From NCBI GenBank assembly GCA_933228895.1, contig OW121855.1:32688698-32752697 (forward strand): 64,000 nt of DNA, in the 5' to 3' direction. The stretch comes from Platycnemis pennipes (lineage: Eukaryota; Arthropoda; Insecta; Odonata; Platycnemididae). Below, piece by piece: positions 40,501 to 45,130 of this stretch. The notes beneath the pieces were generated by a model. It had not been told where the DNA came from, made no database searches, and saw only the letters and a list, made by a program, of their open reading frames with translations. The translations under genes were made by a program, and so were the position numbers. The stretch's first letter is position 1, and every line of letters starts with the position of its first letter.

Positions 40501-43201
40501 ATCTAAATACTATTCATACAATAATTAAAATAGTCTTCTTAGATGAAGGAAAATAGGTAAGTATTTGGCATTTTTTTTTAACTCCGTCCTCAATTCCCTA
40601 GATACTCATACTTTTTTTCTTGCCCATCACCCGTACGTGCATTCATCTTTCCTTTTCTTTCGTCCCCGAAGGACCTTATTCTTAACCCTGGAAAGCTGTT
40701 CACCCGCTGTCATCCACGGGTTTCACGATTTACCTCGACATCAAATTCTCCTGTCATTTATACTCGAGCACTTCGTAATTAACTTCATATTCTCTGAACA
40801 ATGTCATATCATCTAAGAAAATTCCTTTAAAACTTTGCATTTTTTAAATGAAATATACATTTCGTAAAATTTGATTGCAAAAATTCTTGAAATGATTGCT
40901 TATTTTTATACTCATCTCAAATTGTATGAGTAAAAAGTCCAAGAAAAACTACTAATCGAGAATCAAAATATTAACTCTTCTAAATGAGCACCAAAATACC
41001 TGTATCGTGATATTTTATTAATTCATTCAAAATAAATGAAGTAATTACAGAGTACGATGGCTGAATTGTATGGTCATGGTACGTACTCCACTCAAACACT
41101 CGAATGGGAGCGTTGAGGAAATCTTTCTACTTTAATTAGTCCTACTAACGAATCTCCCAGTGGGACGTTAATTAAGTGTTCCACCTTTCTCTGCCTCCAT
41201 CTGTCCTTATTAATTTCGCTTATCGCCCGTATGGTGTTAATTAAGTTATCTTTCATTGGTTGATTTTGCCTCCCTGCATTTTACGAAATATAGGACAAAC
41301 AATTTCTCATCATTTAATTTTCCCAAAAACGTCTCTGACTGGTTCATCCTCTTGACACGTTCTCACCTTGTAAATAACTTCGTTAGCAGAAATTCAATCA
41401 TTTATTTTGCATCTAAATACCTATAAAGTTAAGTAATTCCCAGGGTATCTTTCAGTTAATTCTACTTTGAGGAAAATTATCAGCATTTGAAAAAAATAAT
41501 AGCATAAAAAATTCTGAGCTTCACGTCCAAGCTTTGCCTCTTGCTTCAAACTTGGTGAAAAGCGTCGAAAATTGATGGAAACAAATGGAATAACGAAGAA
41601 CCTGACCTTGTTTAAGGAACTTGGAGCGTAATTGTCTCAATTTTGGCTAATTTTAGTTCTCATGAGAGCCAATTAGTCTTTCAATTACATGAGAAAATCA
41701 ATTAACTAGTTTCACTCCTTTTTTGTTGGAAGGCGTGCGAAACTGTTCTGAACTTCTAGTTAAATGTAACCTAACCGTTTCAAGCCTTCAAGTCCACTTC
41801 TTCTCCTCTTCGGGTTTTAATCTATAGGACAAGAGTAGCAATGACACTTGGATGGGTAAAAATCAGTGACAGGAATCCATAAGAACCTCAATTCATGTAA
41901 AATTAAACATTTAACTGCCAGGTGTAGTAGTTTTTCAGTGGAGACGACCGACGGCTAGGATCGAATTTGGACCATTAGGGGAATGGTGAAGGGTGGCATC
42001 CGATGTTGACATTTGACTGAATGTAGCAGTTGAGGCCAAGGAATCTACCCTTTTACACCCTTTCCGACGGACGGAGTACTGAACTTAAAGCGCTCGACGA
42101 AATATTCAAAAGGGTGTCTGTATGCCAACGGAAAATCTTTGTCACTGCCGGGACTCTAACCTGAGCCCTCGAGATGGAACGATAGTTATCTAGTAACAAC
42201 CCCATCCTCATTTAATGCACAGAAAATGGATATATTGCATAATGTCTTACCTGTCTTACTTAAGGAGATGAAAGCGCATATAGTTTGGAGTTCTAAGGGA
42301 TTTCCGCACTTTAAACTTCAAAGGAACACCGGGGGATATCATTTCTCAGCACTTCACTCATTTTTATTTTAGCAGCAAGATACATAACTCGTTTCTCGTT
42401 TCTTCAGACTCGTTTCAAAATTACTCTCCTATGAAGGCTATACGGTATGTAGAATGGTATGTATGCATGTATATAGAAGGTTATGATAGAGATATTTAAG
42501 CACCATATTGAAAATAAGCGGTTGATTTTTTTCCTGTATTTGTTCTTGGTGGTTTTCTTAGCTGTCAGCGCCATGAAAGCAAGTACATGGTAGGGAATGA
42601 CGGCAAACCCATAATTTATAGTCTTCAGTTGTGTTTTTGACTGTTTAGCAGGGGTGGGCGGGGATCTTCTGGAGCCCCCTGTCACTTACTTAGACCTCCT
42701 TAGATCCATTGTGCCAACCCACATTTAACCTGTCCGGGCAAGTGTACCGCGGTAGAGGTATGGAGGAGGATCACCCATCCAACCTCCGTCTCGGCCCAAC
42801 GTTGCTTAACTTCAGTGATCTGACGGGAACCGGTGATCCAACGTGGCTGGGCCCTTGCCCATTCTTGACTCTTAATCAAATTGAAAAAGAGTAAAAAGTC
42901 GCGACTTACGTGTGATGACCAAATTCTTGGTCTCCCCATCCAAGCGTATTTTCGAGAATCCTTCGGCCTGAGGCACTTCGGGGGTTGGTTCTGCGAACTG
43001 CACTGGCACGCCGTCGACCAGCAACGGCTTCGATCCCGTCTCGGCGAGAACGGGGGATGAGCCGGACTTCCGGCTGGGGGCCGAGGATTTTCTCTTGGCG
43101 TGAACGGAGTTGGTCATCGGCGGCGGCATGTCAAGGGCCACGTGGCGTCGGTGCCCGGGGGAGCGAGTGTACAGCAGCGTCGCTTCTGTGACGGCCGCCA
43201 T
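1385..43201 (-). CDS. WS/DGAT (WSD) superfamily O-acyltransferase, 8 exons, about 721 aa
   Basis: Joining eight exons (43201-42910, 38551-38228, 18681-18306, 17082-16887, 14492-14157, 8349-8072, 4421-4223, 1549-1385) gives 2166 nt ending in TAA. Every junction is GT-AG and keeps phase. Residues 1-205 are a low-complexity, Pro/Ser/Arg-rich extension with a strong hydrophobic segment at about 159-187. Residues about 230-396 resemble the WS/DGAT acyltransferase half: the HPRLASRL and PPWELRVV stretches, then HQSLADG at 369-375. Residues about 450-667 resemble the C-terminal DUF1298 half: TVNDVLMAALAGAVRGLL near 479, VVLPVDLR at 509 and ALPGPPSTLLVGG near 602. The family esterifies fatty acyl-CoA to long-chain alcohols or diacylglycerol; in insects it is linked by family knowledge to surface or storage lipids. 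The membrane segment suggests an ER enzyme (inference). The substrate cannot be read from sequence. The second His of HHxxxDG is Gln. Confidence 0.87.
2468..3992. mobile_element. pogo/Tigger-like DNA transposon relic, TA-flanked
   Basis: The left end reads CAGTAAAACCCCTCTTTTAT and the right end, on the other strand, CAGTAAAACCTCGCTTTAAC. Both are bordered by TA (2466-2467 and 3993-3994). CAGT..AACCTC ends with a TA duplication are typical of pogo/Tigger elements. No transposase frame is left. The interior holds a decayed LINE fragment and a repeated TAGCGTAAAT motif at about 2533 and 3873. It lies in intron 7. Confidence 0.65.
3140..3525 (+). pseudogene. Decayed non-LTR reverse transcriptase fragment
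   Basis: Frame-hopping translation gives IKKWKT, then REKNYMAL, DELGPG, and KNRGR followed by YENEVWLEDF and KSVLIP. This parallels the segment upstream of the RT palm in the 54-56 kb element (IKKWKMVTCI, EDDVGPG, KNLGRVGRDRFYELVCRTYE, EDFVKTVLMP). Many stops and indels show it is old. It is nested in the 2468-3992 element. Confidence 0.55.
4223..4421 (-). CDS. Exon 7 of the WSD acyltransferase
   Basis: The acceptor CTTGCCCTTTCAG ends at 4422 and the donor GCCCAG|GTGAGA starts at 4222. The exon is 199 nt (one base plus 66 codons). It encodes ALPGPPSTLLVGGYPLKGVF, then PAPEGLGLSVSAFTYADQVY. This is the SNvPGP plus G-x-SYxG-like block near the C-terminus of WS/DGAT enzymes. It ends in an amphipathic helix (AAKALLTHLQAQ) that continues into exon 8 without a break. 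Confidence 0.9.
5481..6912. mobile_element. Non-autonomous hAT-like element with 8-bp target duplication
   Basis: The ends are TAGGAATGGG (left, from 5481) and TAGAGATGGGGGC (right, other strand), resembling hAT ends. The flanks are GTCTATAG (5473-5480) and GTTTATAG (6913-6920), an 8-bp duplication with one change. There is no transposase frame. The interior is full of AACCGGTTAT-like palindromic words and a tandem unit of about 132 bp (from about 6421 and 6553, partial third copy from about 6648). It lies in intron 6. Confidence 0.7.
8072..8349 (-). CDS. Exon 6 of the WSD acyltransferase (DUF1298-type region)
   Basis: The acceptor is TTCCAATAG ending at 8350 and the donor is TTCAG|GTACGT at 8071. 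The exon is 278 nt (92 codons plus two bases). It begins VVLPVDLRSDISSPKP, the vPvdLR motif that opens the C-terminal half of WS/DGAT proteins. It continues through a hydrophobic PVVVALPVAIEGAVPRLW segment to SATASLQF. The AG left over joins T from exon 7 to make Ser. Confidence 0.88.
9017..9426. mobile_element. 410-bp Harbinger-type MITE
   Basis: The terminal inverted repeat is TGCCCCATTTCCACTAC at both ends, flanked by TTA (9014-9016 and 9427-9429). A TWA target duplication with short TIRs fits PIF/Harbinger MITEs. There is no coding capacity. It sits in intron 5. Confidence 0.7.
9700..9985 (+). pseudogene. Decayed non-LTR reverse transcriptase fragment (palm block 4 region)
   Basis: Reading across frameshifts gives GVRQG near 9858 and then NTEGEMDQREVTCEGV, parallel to GRGVRQGCPLSP and YSEEMVREAW in the 54-56 kb element. 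It is short and heavily mutated, so assignment rests on this one conserved block. Confidence 0.4.
10320..10510 (-). mobile_element. tRNA-derived SINE
   Basis: Minus strand: A-box-like GATGGCTAGAGCACTGG (10491-10475) and B-box GGGTTTGAATCC (10456-10445), spaced as in a tRNA gene. The body continues toward 10320. There is no intact acceptor stem, so it is a SINE head rather than a working tRNA. Confidence 0.6.
10860..10935 (+). mobile_element. tRNA-derived SINE head, degraded
   Basis: A perfect B-box GGTTCGAATCC occurs at 10911-10921 inside CGCGGGTTCGAATCCCTCCG. A weak A-box-like region lies about 40 bases upstream (GGTGAATATCTAGCCAG). No cloverleaf can be drawn with confidence. Confidence 0.4.
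12327..13142. repeat. Inverted terminal segments bounding the Penelope-like fragment
   Basis: About 30 bases starting CTATGAAGGAATGTTTCTCG at 12327 recur in inverted orientation ending at 13142, followed in both by CTTGCCACCG with one change. Beyond 13142 a short tail TATTCGCCGGGCAAA follows. Inverted partial end copies are a known habit of PLEs. Confidence 0.65.
12371..12410 (-). ncRNA. Hammerhead-ribozyme-like motif downstream of the PLE coding end
   Basis: Minus strand: CTGAAGA, then an imperfect hairpin (AAGGGCGA with TCGCTCTTT, one bulge), then GAAACG. This is the order CUGANGA, stem II, GAAA of a hammerhead core. PLE terminal repeats are known to carry minimal hammerheads. An extra U between CUGAAGA and the stem is not canonical, so activity is unproven. 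Confidence 0.35.
12427..13173 (-). pseudogene. Penelope-like element C-terminal region with GIY-YIG endonuclease domain
   Basis: The minus-strand translation contains GVYKIPCECGIVCVGETGRT, then EQRLKEHGRHFR and AVAEHSIKRDH, the pattern of the GIY-YIG nuclease that follows the reverse transcriptase in Penelope-like retroelements. The same frame continues past one TAG (about 12735) through WDRLTKEAIEVRL and SNTWRPVINC to a TAA at 12429-12427. Truncated upstream (no RT here) and carrying a nonsense codon, it is a dead 3' end. It lies in intron 5. Confidence 0.75.
14157..14492 (-). CDS. Exon 5 of the WSD acyltransferase
   Basis: The acceptor is CCGAGACAG|CAG, with CTCTTCTCTCTTCCCC upstream; the tandem CAGCAG means the exon could start at 14492 or 14489, both in phase. 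The donor is TTGAGG|GTCAGT at 14156. The exon encodes 112 residues: FSLNAVRAFLAGPMTLLLWL (second hydrophobic segment, about 405-427), a Gly-rich loop, TSWTGRITLSW, then KVIRVKHVTRSTVNDVLMAA, where the Asn-Asp pair is the conserved ND motif of WS/DGAT enzymes. It ends NLR and reads straight into VVLPVDLR of exon 6. Confidence 0.87.
14559..15280. mobile_element. 722-bp TIR element next to exon 5
   Basis: The left end GGGTCATTCTACGTCAATTC matches the inverted right end GGGTCATTCCATGTCAATTC (18 of 20). Homology reappears inward as TTAGGGTGACCGATTTTGAC versus CTAGGGTAACCGATTTTAAC, so the TIRs run at least about 70 bp. The target duplication is unclear (AGTT / TGTT). There is no coding frame. The superfamily is not assigned. 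Its left edge lies about 67 bp upstream of the exon 5 acceptor. Confidence 0.6.
15300..15455. repeat. Inverted pair of decayed PLE-type hammerhead-like motifs
   Basis: Minus strand near 15345-15312: CCTGAAGATGATCAGCGAG, then TTGCTCTTAAAC, close to the motif at 12371-12410. Plus strand near 15412-15447: CTTGAAGACGATGAGC, then a hairpin partner GCTCGTC and GAAAA. They look like an old inverted copy of PLE ends. Confidence 0.35.
15695..15845 (+). pseudogene. 3' end of a non-LTR retrotransposon
   Basis: GGCTAGCTAATAGAAGAATC, then AACTAGAGAGTTACGT, matches the end of the 62.7 kb element (GATAGAAGAATCGAGTAGAG, GGCTGCGT). It closes with GATGAAGAAGAT, like the TGA-rich tail there. Confidence 0.5.
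16081..16150 (-). mobile_element. tRNA-derived SINE head
   Basis: Minus strand: A-box TGGCTTAGTGGGTA (16147-16134) and B-box GGTTCAAATCC (16103-16093), with tRNA-like spacing and CGGGTTCAAATCCCG forming a T-arm. The 3' body differs from a mature tRNA. Confidence 0.6.
16595..16798. mobile_element. Foldback insertion, 12-bp target duplication
   Basis: Inverted arms 16641-16708 and 16730-16797 (68 bp each, a few mismatches) surround a 21-base spacer. TTAGCAAAAGAA occurs immediately outside at 16583-16594 and 16799-16810. An unpaired tail of about 46 bases lies between the left duplication and the left arm. Plus strand: TTGACAAT, then a perfect hairpin (GACAC, GGGA, GTGTC), then GAAACC. It lies between exons 5 and 4. 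Confidence 0.7.
16887..17082 (-). CDS. Exon 4 of the WSD acyltransferase (motif exon, HQSLADG)
   Basis: The acceptor TCTTATCCTCTCCCAG ends at 17083 and the donor CCTCAG|GTGAGA starts at 16886. The exon is 196 nt (one base, 65 codons). It encodes YVARLLAVGLPASKPPWELR, then VVRVHQSLADGMSLVRLL. The position matches the HHxxxDG active-site motif of the family. Here His369 is CAC (16970-16968) and the next residue is Gln370, CAG (16967-16965), where the family normally has the catalytic His. Asp374-Gly375 are kept. Confidence 0.9.
17765..17835 (+). repeat. Dispersed repeat module, copy 1
   Basis: CTACATCTACGCGATACCCT, then GCAAGCCTCCACGAGGGTGT and GTGG, is nearly identical to 62147-62195 in the same orientation. 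It looks like the conserved part of a retroelement tail or SINE. No tRNA promoter boxes are visible. Confidence 0.55.
18306..18681 (-). CDS. Exon 3 of the WSD acyltransferase (start of acyltransferase domain)
   Basis: The acceptor is GAAAACAG ending at 18682, with a weak polypyrimidine tract TTTCACTCTCCC just upstream. The donor is CAGAG|GTAAGG at 18305. The exon is 376 nt (two bases, 124 codons, two bases). It encodes SWHRSVLHAVLVFDSG, then the family-typical stretch LPRHPRLASRLIRLP and PCWIPDPRFQIERHVF. These match the N-terminal beta/alpha start of WS/DGAT proteins. A Gly-rich linker precedes the domain and a Lys/Arg-rich tract (KRKRRR) follows it. Confidence 0.85.
24100..24440. other. GC-rich non-coding island
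   Basis: About 340 bases much richer in G+C and CpG than the surroundings. No frame stays open with a recognisable domain and no splice-flanked exon could be drawn. Candidate regulatory DNA. Confidence 0.3.
25395..25604. mobile_element. Foldback insertion with 90-bp perfect arms and 14-bp target duplication
   Basis: 25393-25573 is a perfect palindrome of 181 bases centred on 25483. A tail of 31 bases follows (AATTCGCCGGGAAAACGTG within it). CATTACAAAGAGTG flanks the unit at 25381-25394 and 25605-25618. Each arm encodes the same short peptide on opposite strands and carries TTGAGGAT, a GGGTA/TACCC hairpin around ACGAGTCGC, then GAAACG. The tail TTCGCCGGG matches the PLE copy at 13.15 kb. Confidence 0.8.
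26440..26900. other. GC-rich non-coding island in intron 2
   Basis: Higher G+C than its flanks, with several open frames on both strands but none with a recognisable fold or intact splice pair. Possibly a promoter or enhancer; not resolved. Confidence 0.3.
27803..27872 (+). mobile_element. tRNA-derived SINE head
   Basis: TTGGTTGCTCAACTAGTAGA, then GAACCAGGC, resembles an A-box and D/anticodon region. GAGTTAGAGTCCC about 30 bases later is a mutated B-box (GGTTCGAGTCC). Confidence 0.5.
30305..30448. mobile_element. Foldback insertion, 15-bp target duplication
   Basis: Arms 30303-30343 and 30371-30411 pair with 3 mismatches in 41 around a 27-base spacer. A tail of 37 bases follows the right arm. 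ACGTTACTAACCTGA (30290-30304) and ACGTTACTCACCTGA (30449-30463) flank it. The layout is the same as the 25.4 kb element. Confidence 0.65.
31380..32850 (-). pseudogene. Penelope-like element reverse transcriptase relic
   Basis: Minus-strand frames read KKYFVPKKHT, then IDKI-like and NEAIVLLEVKELFSSISIAL, then CMSNTFSSI, YQKQTNGTGVGNPLSSF and WIRYFDG. These follow the PLE order: S(L/F)DV..LFTNIP, N(T/Y)FxF, YxQ..G..MG(S/N)PLSP, (F/Y)RYVDD. Stops and frameshifts break it, and the catalytic DD block reads FDG. The upstream stretch to 32849 (IFKPKVQTSLTDHNLRIQ) probably is the N-terminal part. Confidence 0.6.
33040..33500. other. GC-rich non-coding island in intron 2
   Basis: CpG-rich stretch with conserved-looking, non-repetitive sequence. 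Competing short frames on both strands have no recognisable domain. Candidate regulatory DNA. Confidence 0.3.
33785..33850 (-). mobile_element. tRNA-derived SINE head
   Basis: Minus strand: GGTTCGAATTC (33803-33793) is a near-perfect B-box. An A-box-like region with GTACAGCACTGACC lies about 35 bases upstream on that strand. Confidence 0.5.
33941..34106. mobile_element. Foldback insertion with 66-bp perfect arms and 13-bp target duplication
   Basis: Arms 33940-34005 and 34012-34077 are perfect inverted copies with a 6-base loop. A tail of 29 bases (CTGAACGACGCCGCGGAAAC within it) follows. AAGTTATTTATAA flanks it at 33928-33940 and 34107-34119. The GC-rich arms contrast with the AT-rich target. 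The hairpin GCTAGC...GCTAGC is followed directly by GAAAC. Confidence 0.8.
34385..34423. repeat. 14-bp perfect hairpin
   Basis: GTTTCCTATTGTCA (34385-34398) and its inverse (34410-34423) around 11 bases. No target duplication was seen. Confidence 0.6.
36660..37130. other. GC-rich non-coding island in intron 2
   Basis: Contrasts with AT-rich DNA on both sides, about 1.1 kb downstream (in gene direction) of exon 2. No exon can be drawn through it. It may be an internal regulatory region or alternative promoter. Confidence 0.3.
38228..38551 (-). CDS. Exon 2 of the WSD acyltransferase (membrane-anchor exon)
   Basis: The acceptor TTCTCCTTCCCAG ends at 38552 and the donor CAGG|GTGAGC starts at 38227. 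The exon is 324 nt: two bases, 107 codons and one base, matching the phases of exons 1 and 3. It is very GC-rich beside its AT-rich introns. It encodes residues 99-205, a Pro-rich part then a long hydrophobic run (LSLAVALPALLLLILFLPVC, about 165-184) followed by Arg-containing residues, consistent with one membrane span or a re-entrant hairpin. Open frames also exist in the other two phases because of the GC content; the chosen frame is fixed by splice phase and by the hydrophobic segment. Confidence 0.8.
38904..38980 (+). mobile_element. tRNA-derived SINE head
   Basis: The A-box-like CAATGGCTAGGGTACTGG (38915-38932) and the T-arm-like GGAGGTTCAGATTAGAATCC form a tRNA-type promoter. The body runs to about 39140 and shares CAAATTACCTT...AACAACAA words with 33.0 kb. 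Confidence 0.5.
41132..41243. promoter_or_regulatory. Cluster of TTAATTA homeodomain-type sites in intron 1
   Basis: TTAATTA occurs at 41132-41138, 41168-41174 and 41237-41243, with ATTAAT at 41209-41214, in moderately complex sequence. This density in about 110 bases suggests an enhancer, but such words are also common in AT-rich DNA. Confidence 0.25.
42140..42215 (-). mobile_element. tRNA-derived SINE head, degraded
   Basis: Minus strand: GGCTCAGGTTAGAGTCCCGG holds a B-box-like GGTTAGAGTCC. GTTGTTACTAGATAACTATC about 25 bases before it fits a decayed A-box region. Confidence 0.45.
42725..42852 (-). mobile_element. 5S rRNA-derived sequence (SINE3-type head or 5S pseudogene)
   Basis: Minus strand: CACGTTGGATCACCGGTTCC, then GATCACTGAAGTTAAGCAAC, GTTGGGC and TTGGATGGGTGA follow the eukaryotic 5S rRNA order, including the internal A-box/C-box control region. 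Several substitutions and a divergent 3' end argue against a functional gene. It begins about 57 bases into intron 1. Confidence 0.8.
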
Positions 43202-43251
43202 ACTGTTCTGTCTGGAGCCTCTAAATGGGGAGTCACTCTTTTACGTGGACA
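42910..43251 (-). CDS. Exon 1 (first coding exon) of the WSD acyltransferase
   Basis: The likely start is the ATG at 43201-43199, followed by AAVTEATLLYTRSPG, with GCGG after the ATG. The donor is CACAC|GTAAGT at 42909. The exon leaves one base (C), which joins CG from exon 2 to make a Pro codon. An acceptor-like CTCTTTTCAG lies at about 43252-43261, so this exon probably begins at 43251 and an upstream non-coding exon should exist. The frame is open back to that acceptor, so a start further upstream cannot be excluded. The encoded stretch is Ser/Pro-rich, matches no domain I know and is probably a disordered cytosolic tail. Confidence 0.75.
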
Positions 43252-43449
43252 CTGAAAAGAGACAAAATATCAAAGATCATTACTACAATCAGGTATTATA
43301 CTTCATTGTAACTGATTAAATGCATAAGGTATATAAGGGTAACGCTCCCTTGGCGATATTTTTTGTGGTGAACATTTCGAAACGTTTTACAAGTATCGTA
43401 AGTTCACAAAAATTAACGATTTCCACAAATCGTTATAAATAATTTGGAT

Positions 43450-43522
43450 CGAAATGGTGCGGTGGCTACAGTTCAAATCCCTCATTCTGAGGGTCCGGGT
43501 TCGAATAACGGAAATGGCAGAT
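43450..43522 (+). mobile_element. tRNA-derived SINE head
   Basis: TGGTGCGGTGGCTACAG (A-box-like), then GGGTCCGGGTTCGAATAACG (B-box GGTTCGAATAA). The body appears to continue to about 43680. Confidence 0.5.
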
Positions 43523-43989
43523 TTTTTTTAGTGATCCTTACTTAGATGCCTTATGATGAGCAATTGTCATTTCTCCGTCCGCTAGATGATACGTAGAACA
43601 ATGAACCCCTTGGCAAAAAATGCCGATACCGGATTTCCCTCCACCCTTTTTCATTTCCCTGAAATATATTACCATGAAACATGGGAAAATCAATGCATAG
43701 AAATGAGAGTGAAAATAAAGTGTACGTACTAAGTCAGTAATACGAATGATTATACAGTAATCAGGTGGCGAGCTATTTAGACTACATCAGTCATTTATTA
43801 GGTGGCTTGCAGAGTATCATCAAAAGAAAATGAGGGGTGGTTAGGAAACGACAGTAGTGATATTCTTGACTAAATCAAAGGCTGAGTTGTTCATCACAGT
43901 GACGGTGGCATATTAGGGATGCATTGCGTTGATCAGTTTTCGTACGTAGGCGATTTTATTTTTACCCAATTTGGTTAAAGCAAAGGAGT

Positions 43990-44290
43990 TTATAAACATA
44001 TTACCGTTGACAATGTATAGCATAGAACCATACGGCTTTGAAACTTGAACCATAATGAAACATAGAAAAAAAGGCCGGTATCACTGAGATGTGGGTTTGG
44101 AGATAAGGTTGGGTGAAGCAGACGTAAAGAAGGATGAATGTAGTTAACAGGAATGGTAGAGGGAGAAATAAAGGTCCTCAGTGAAAATCGGTGGCCACGG
44201 AGAAGGCAAGAGTAAGAGGTAATGGGATATTGAAGGTTGCTATCAAAGAGAGAACAGTAGGCAAAAGAGAAGGGGATGAGCATTTATATT
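43990..44290 (+). pseudogene. Decayed 3' domain of a non-LTR reverse transcriptase
   Basis: Across frameshifts: YGFETWTIMKHRKKR, then EMWVWRRLGEADVKKDE, matching the YGSEAWTM...FEIWCYRRM block of the 62.7 kb element. No intact frame remains. Confidence 0.5.
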
Positions 44291-44599
44291 TTAGATGTAA
44301 TTTAAGAAGTTAGGAATTATGATCAACAGAAGAATTAAAGTGCAAAGCTGTGACTTCTGTCGTTTAAACTTGTCAATAAATACTTTTCTGTAGTCCATAT
44401 ACATCTGCGTTAGGTTAACATACTATTATAGATTAAACGGAAAGAAAAAACGAACAACTTCGTAAATTCCAAACGTAAGATTTCAGCAGATTATGAAAAG
44501 GTATTTTTTTCTTCTTGTTGCCATAGAATAATTGGTCATGGTTAAACACGAAACAGACCAATTCGTCATTCATCGATTTGTTGCCATCAAGAGGTTGGG

Positions 44600-45130
44600 T
44601 TTTAAAATATAAGTGCACATTCTGATTACGGAAGACGGGAATGCAATTCCAGTTTCTCTGTCGCCATCTCTTCCTTTCAGGTATCCTGATAAGTTTATGT
44701 TCAAGATGACTGCATGCAGATTATTCACCCGCTTCGAATTTTATGGCCTCATTCACATGCCGGCAAACTTTTCTTTCTACTCACGACCTTACGTGAAGTC
44801 TTCTCTTGATTTTCCCTTCTACAACGCTTCGGATTCATTATCACTCAAACAGCGGAGGGGTACACGAGGAGAATATATCATCCGACTTCATCCTCTTGCA
44901 TGCAACATGGAGTGCACTCTGCGGAGGATATTTGTGGCAACAGCTCGGAGCGACGCACGTTCTTCAAAGCTGTGCTATTGCCTCCTAACGAGGTAACAGT
45001 CAAGATAAAGATCAAGAACGGAACTTCAGCGAAATTTATCACGGAAAGAGAGGGGCATCTACTGCATTTTACGAGTTATTTTGGTGCAAAGAACTTGGTC
45101 ATCCGTGCACCCATTTCGTTTTAATAGAAA
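44600..45130. other. Intergenic stretch with an unassigned 127-codon open frame
   Basis: 44613-44996 (+) is open, but its composition is unlike the acyltransferase exons. It has no recognised motif and overlaps two other frames. I treat it as probably non-coding. Confidence 0.2.

Noticed and set aside
44613..44996. 127-codon open frame
   Set aside because: No motif, no splice context, overlapping competing frames, and codon composition unlike the real exons.
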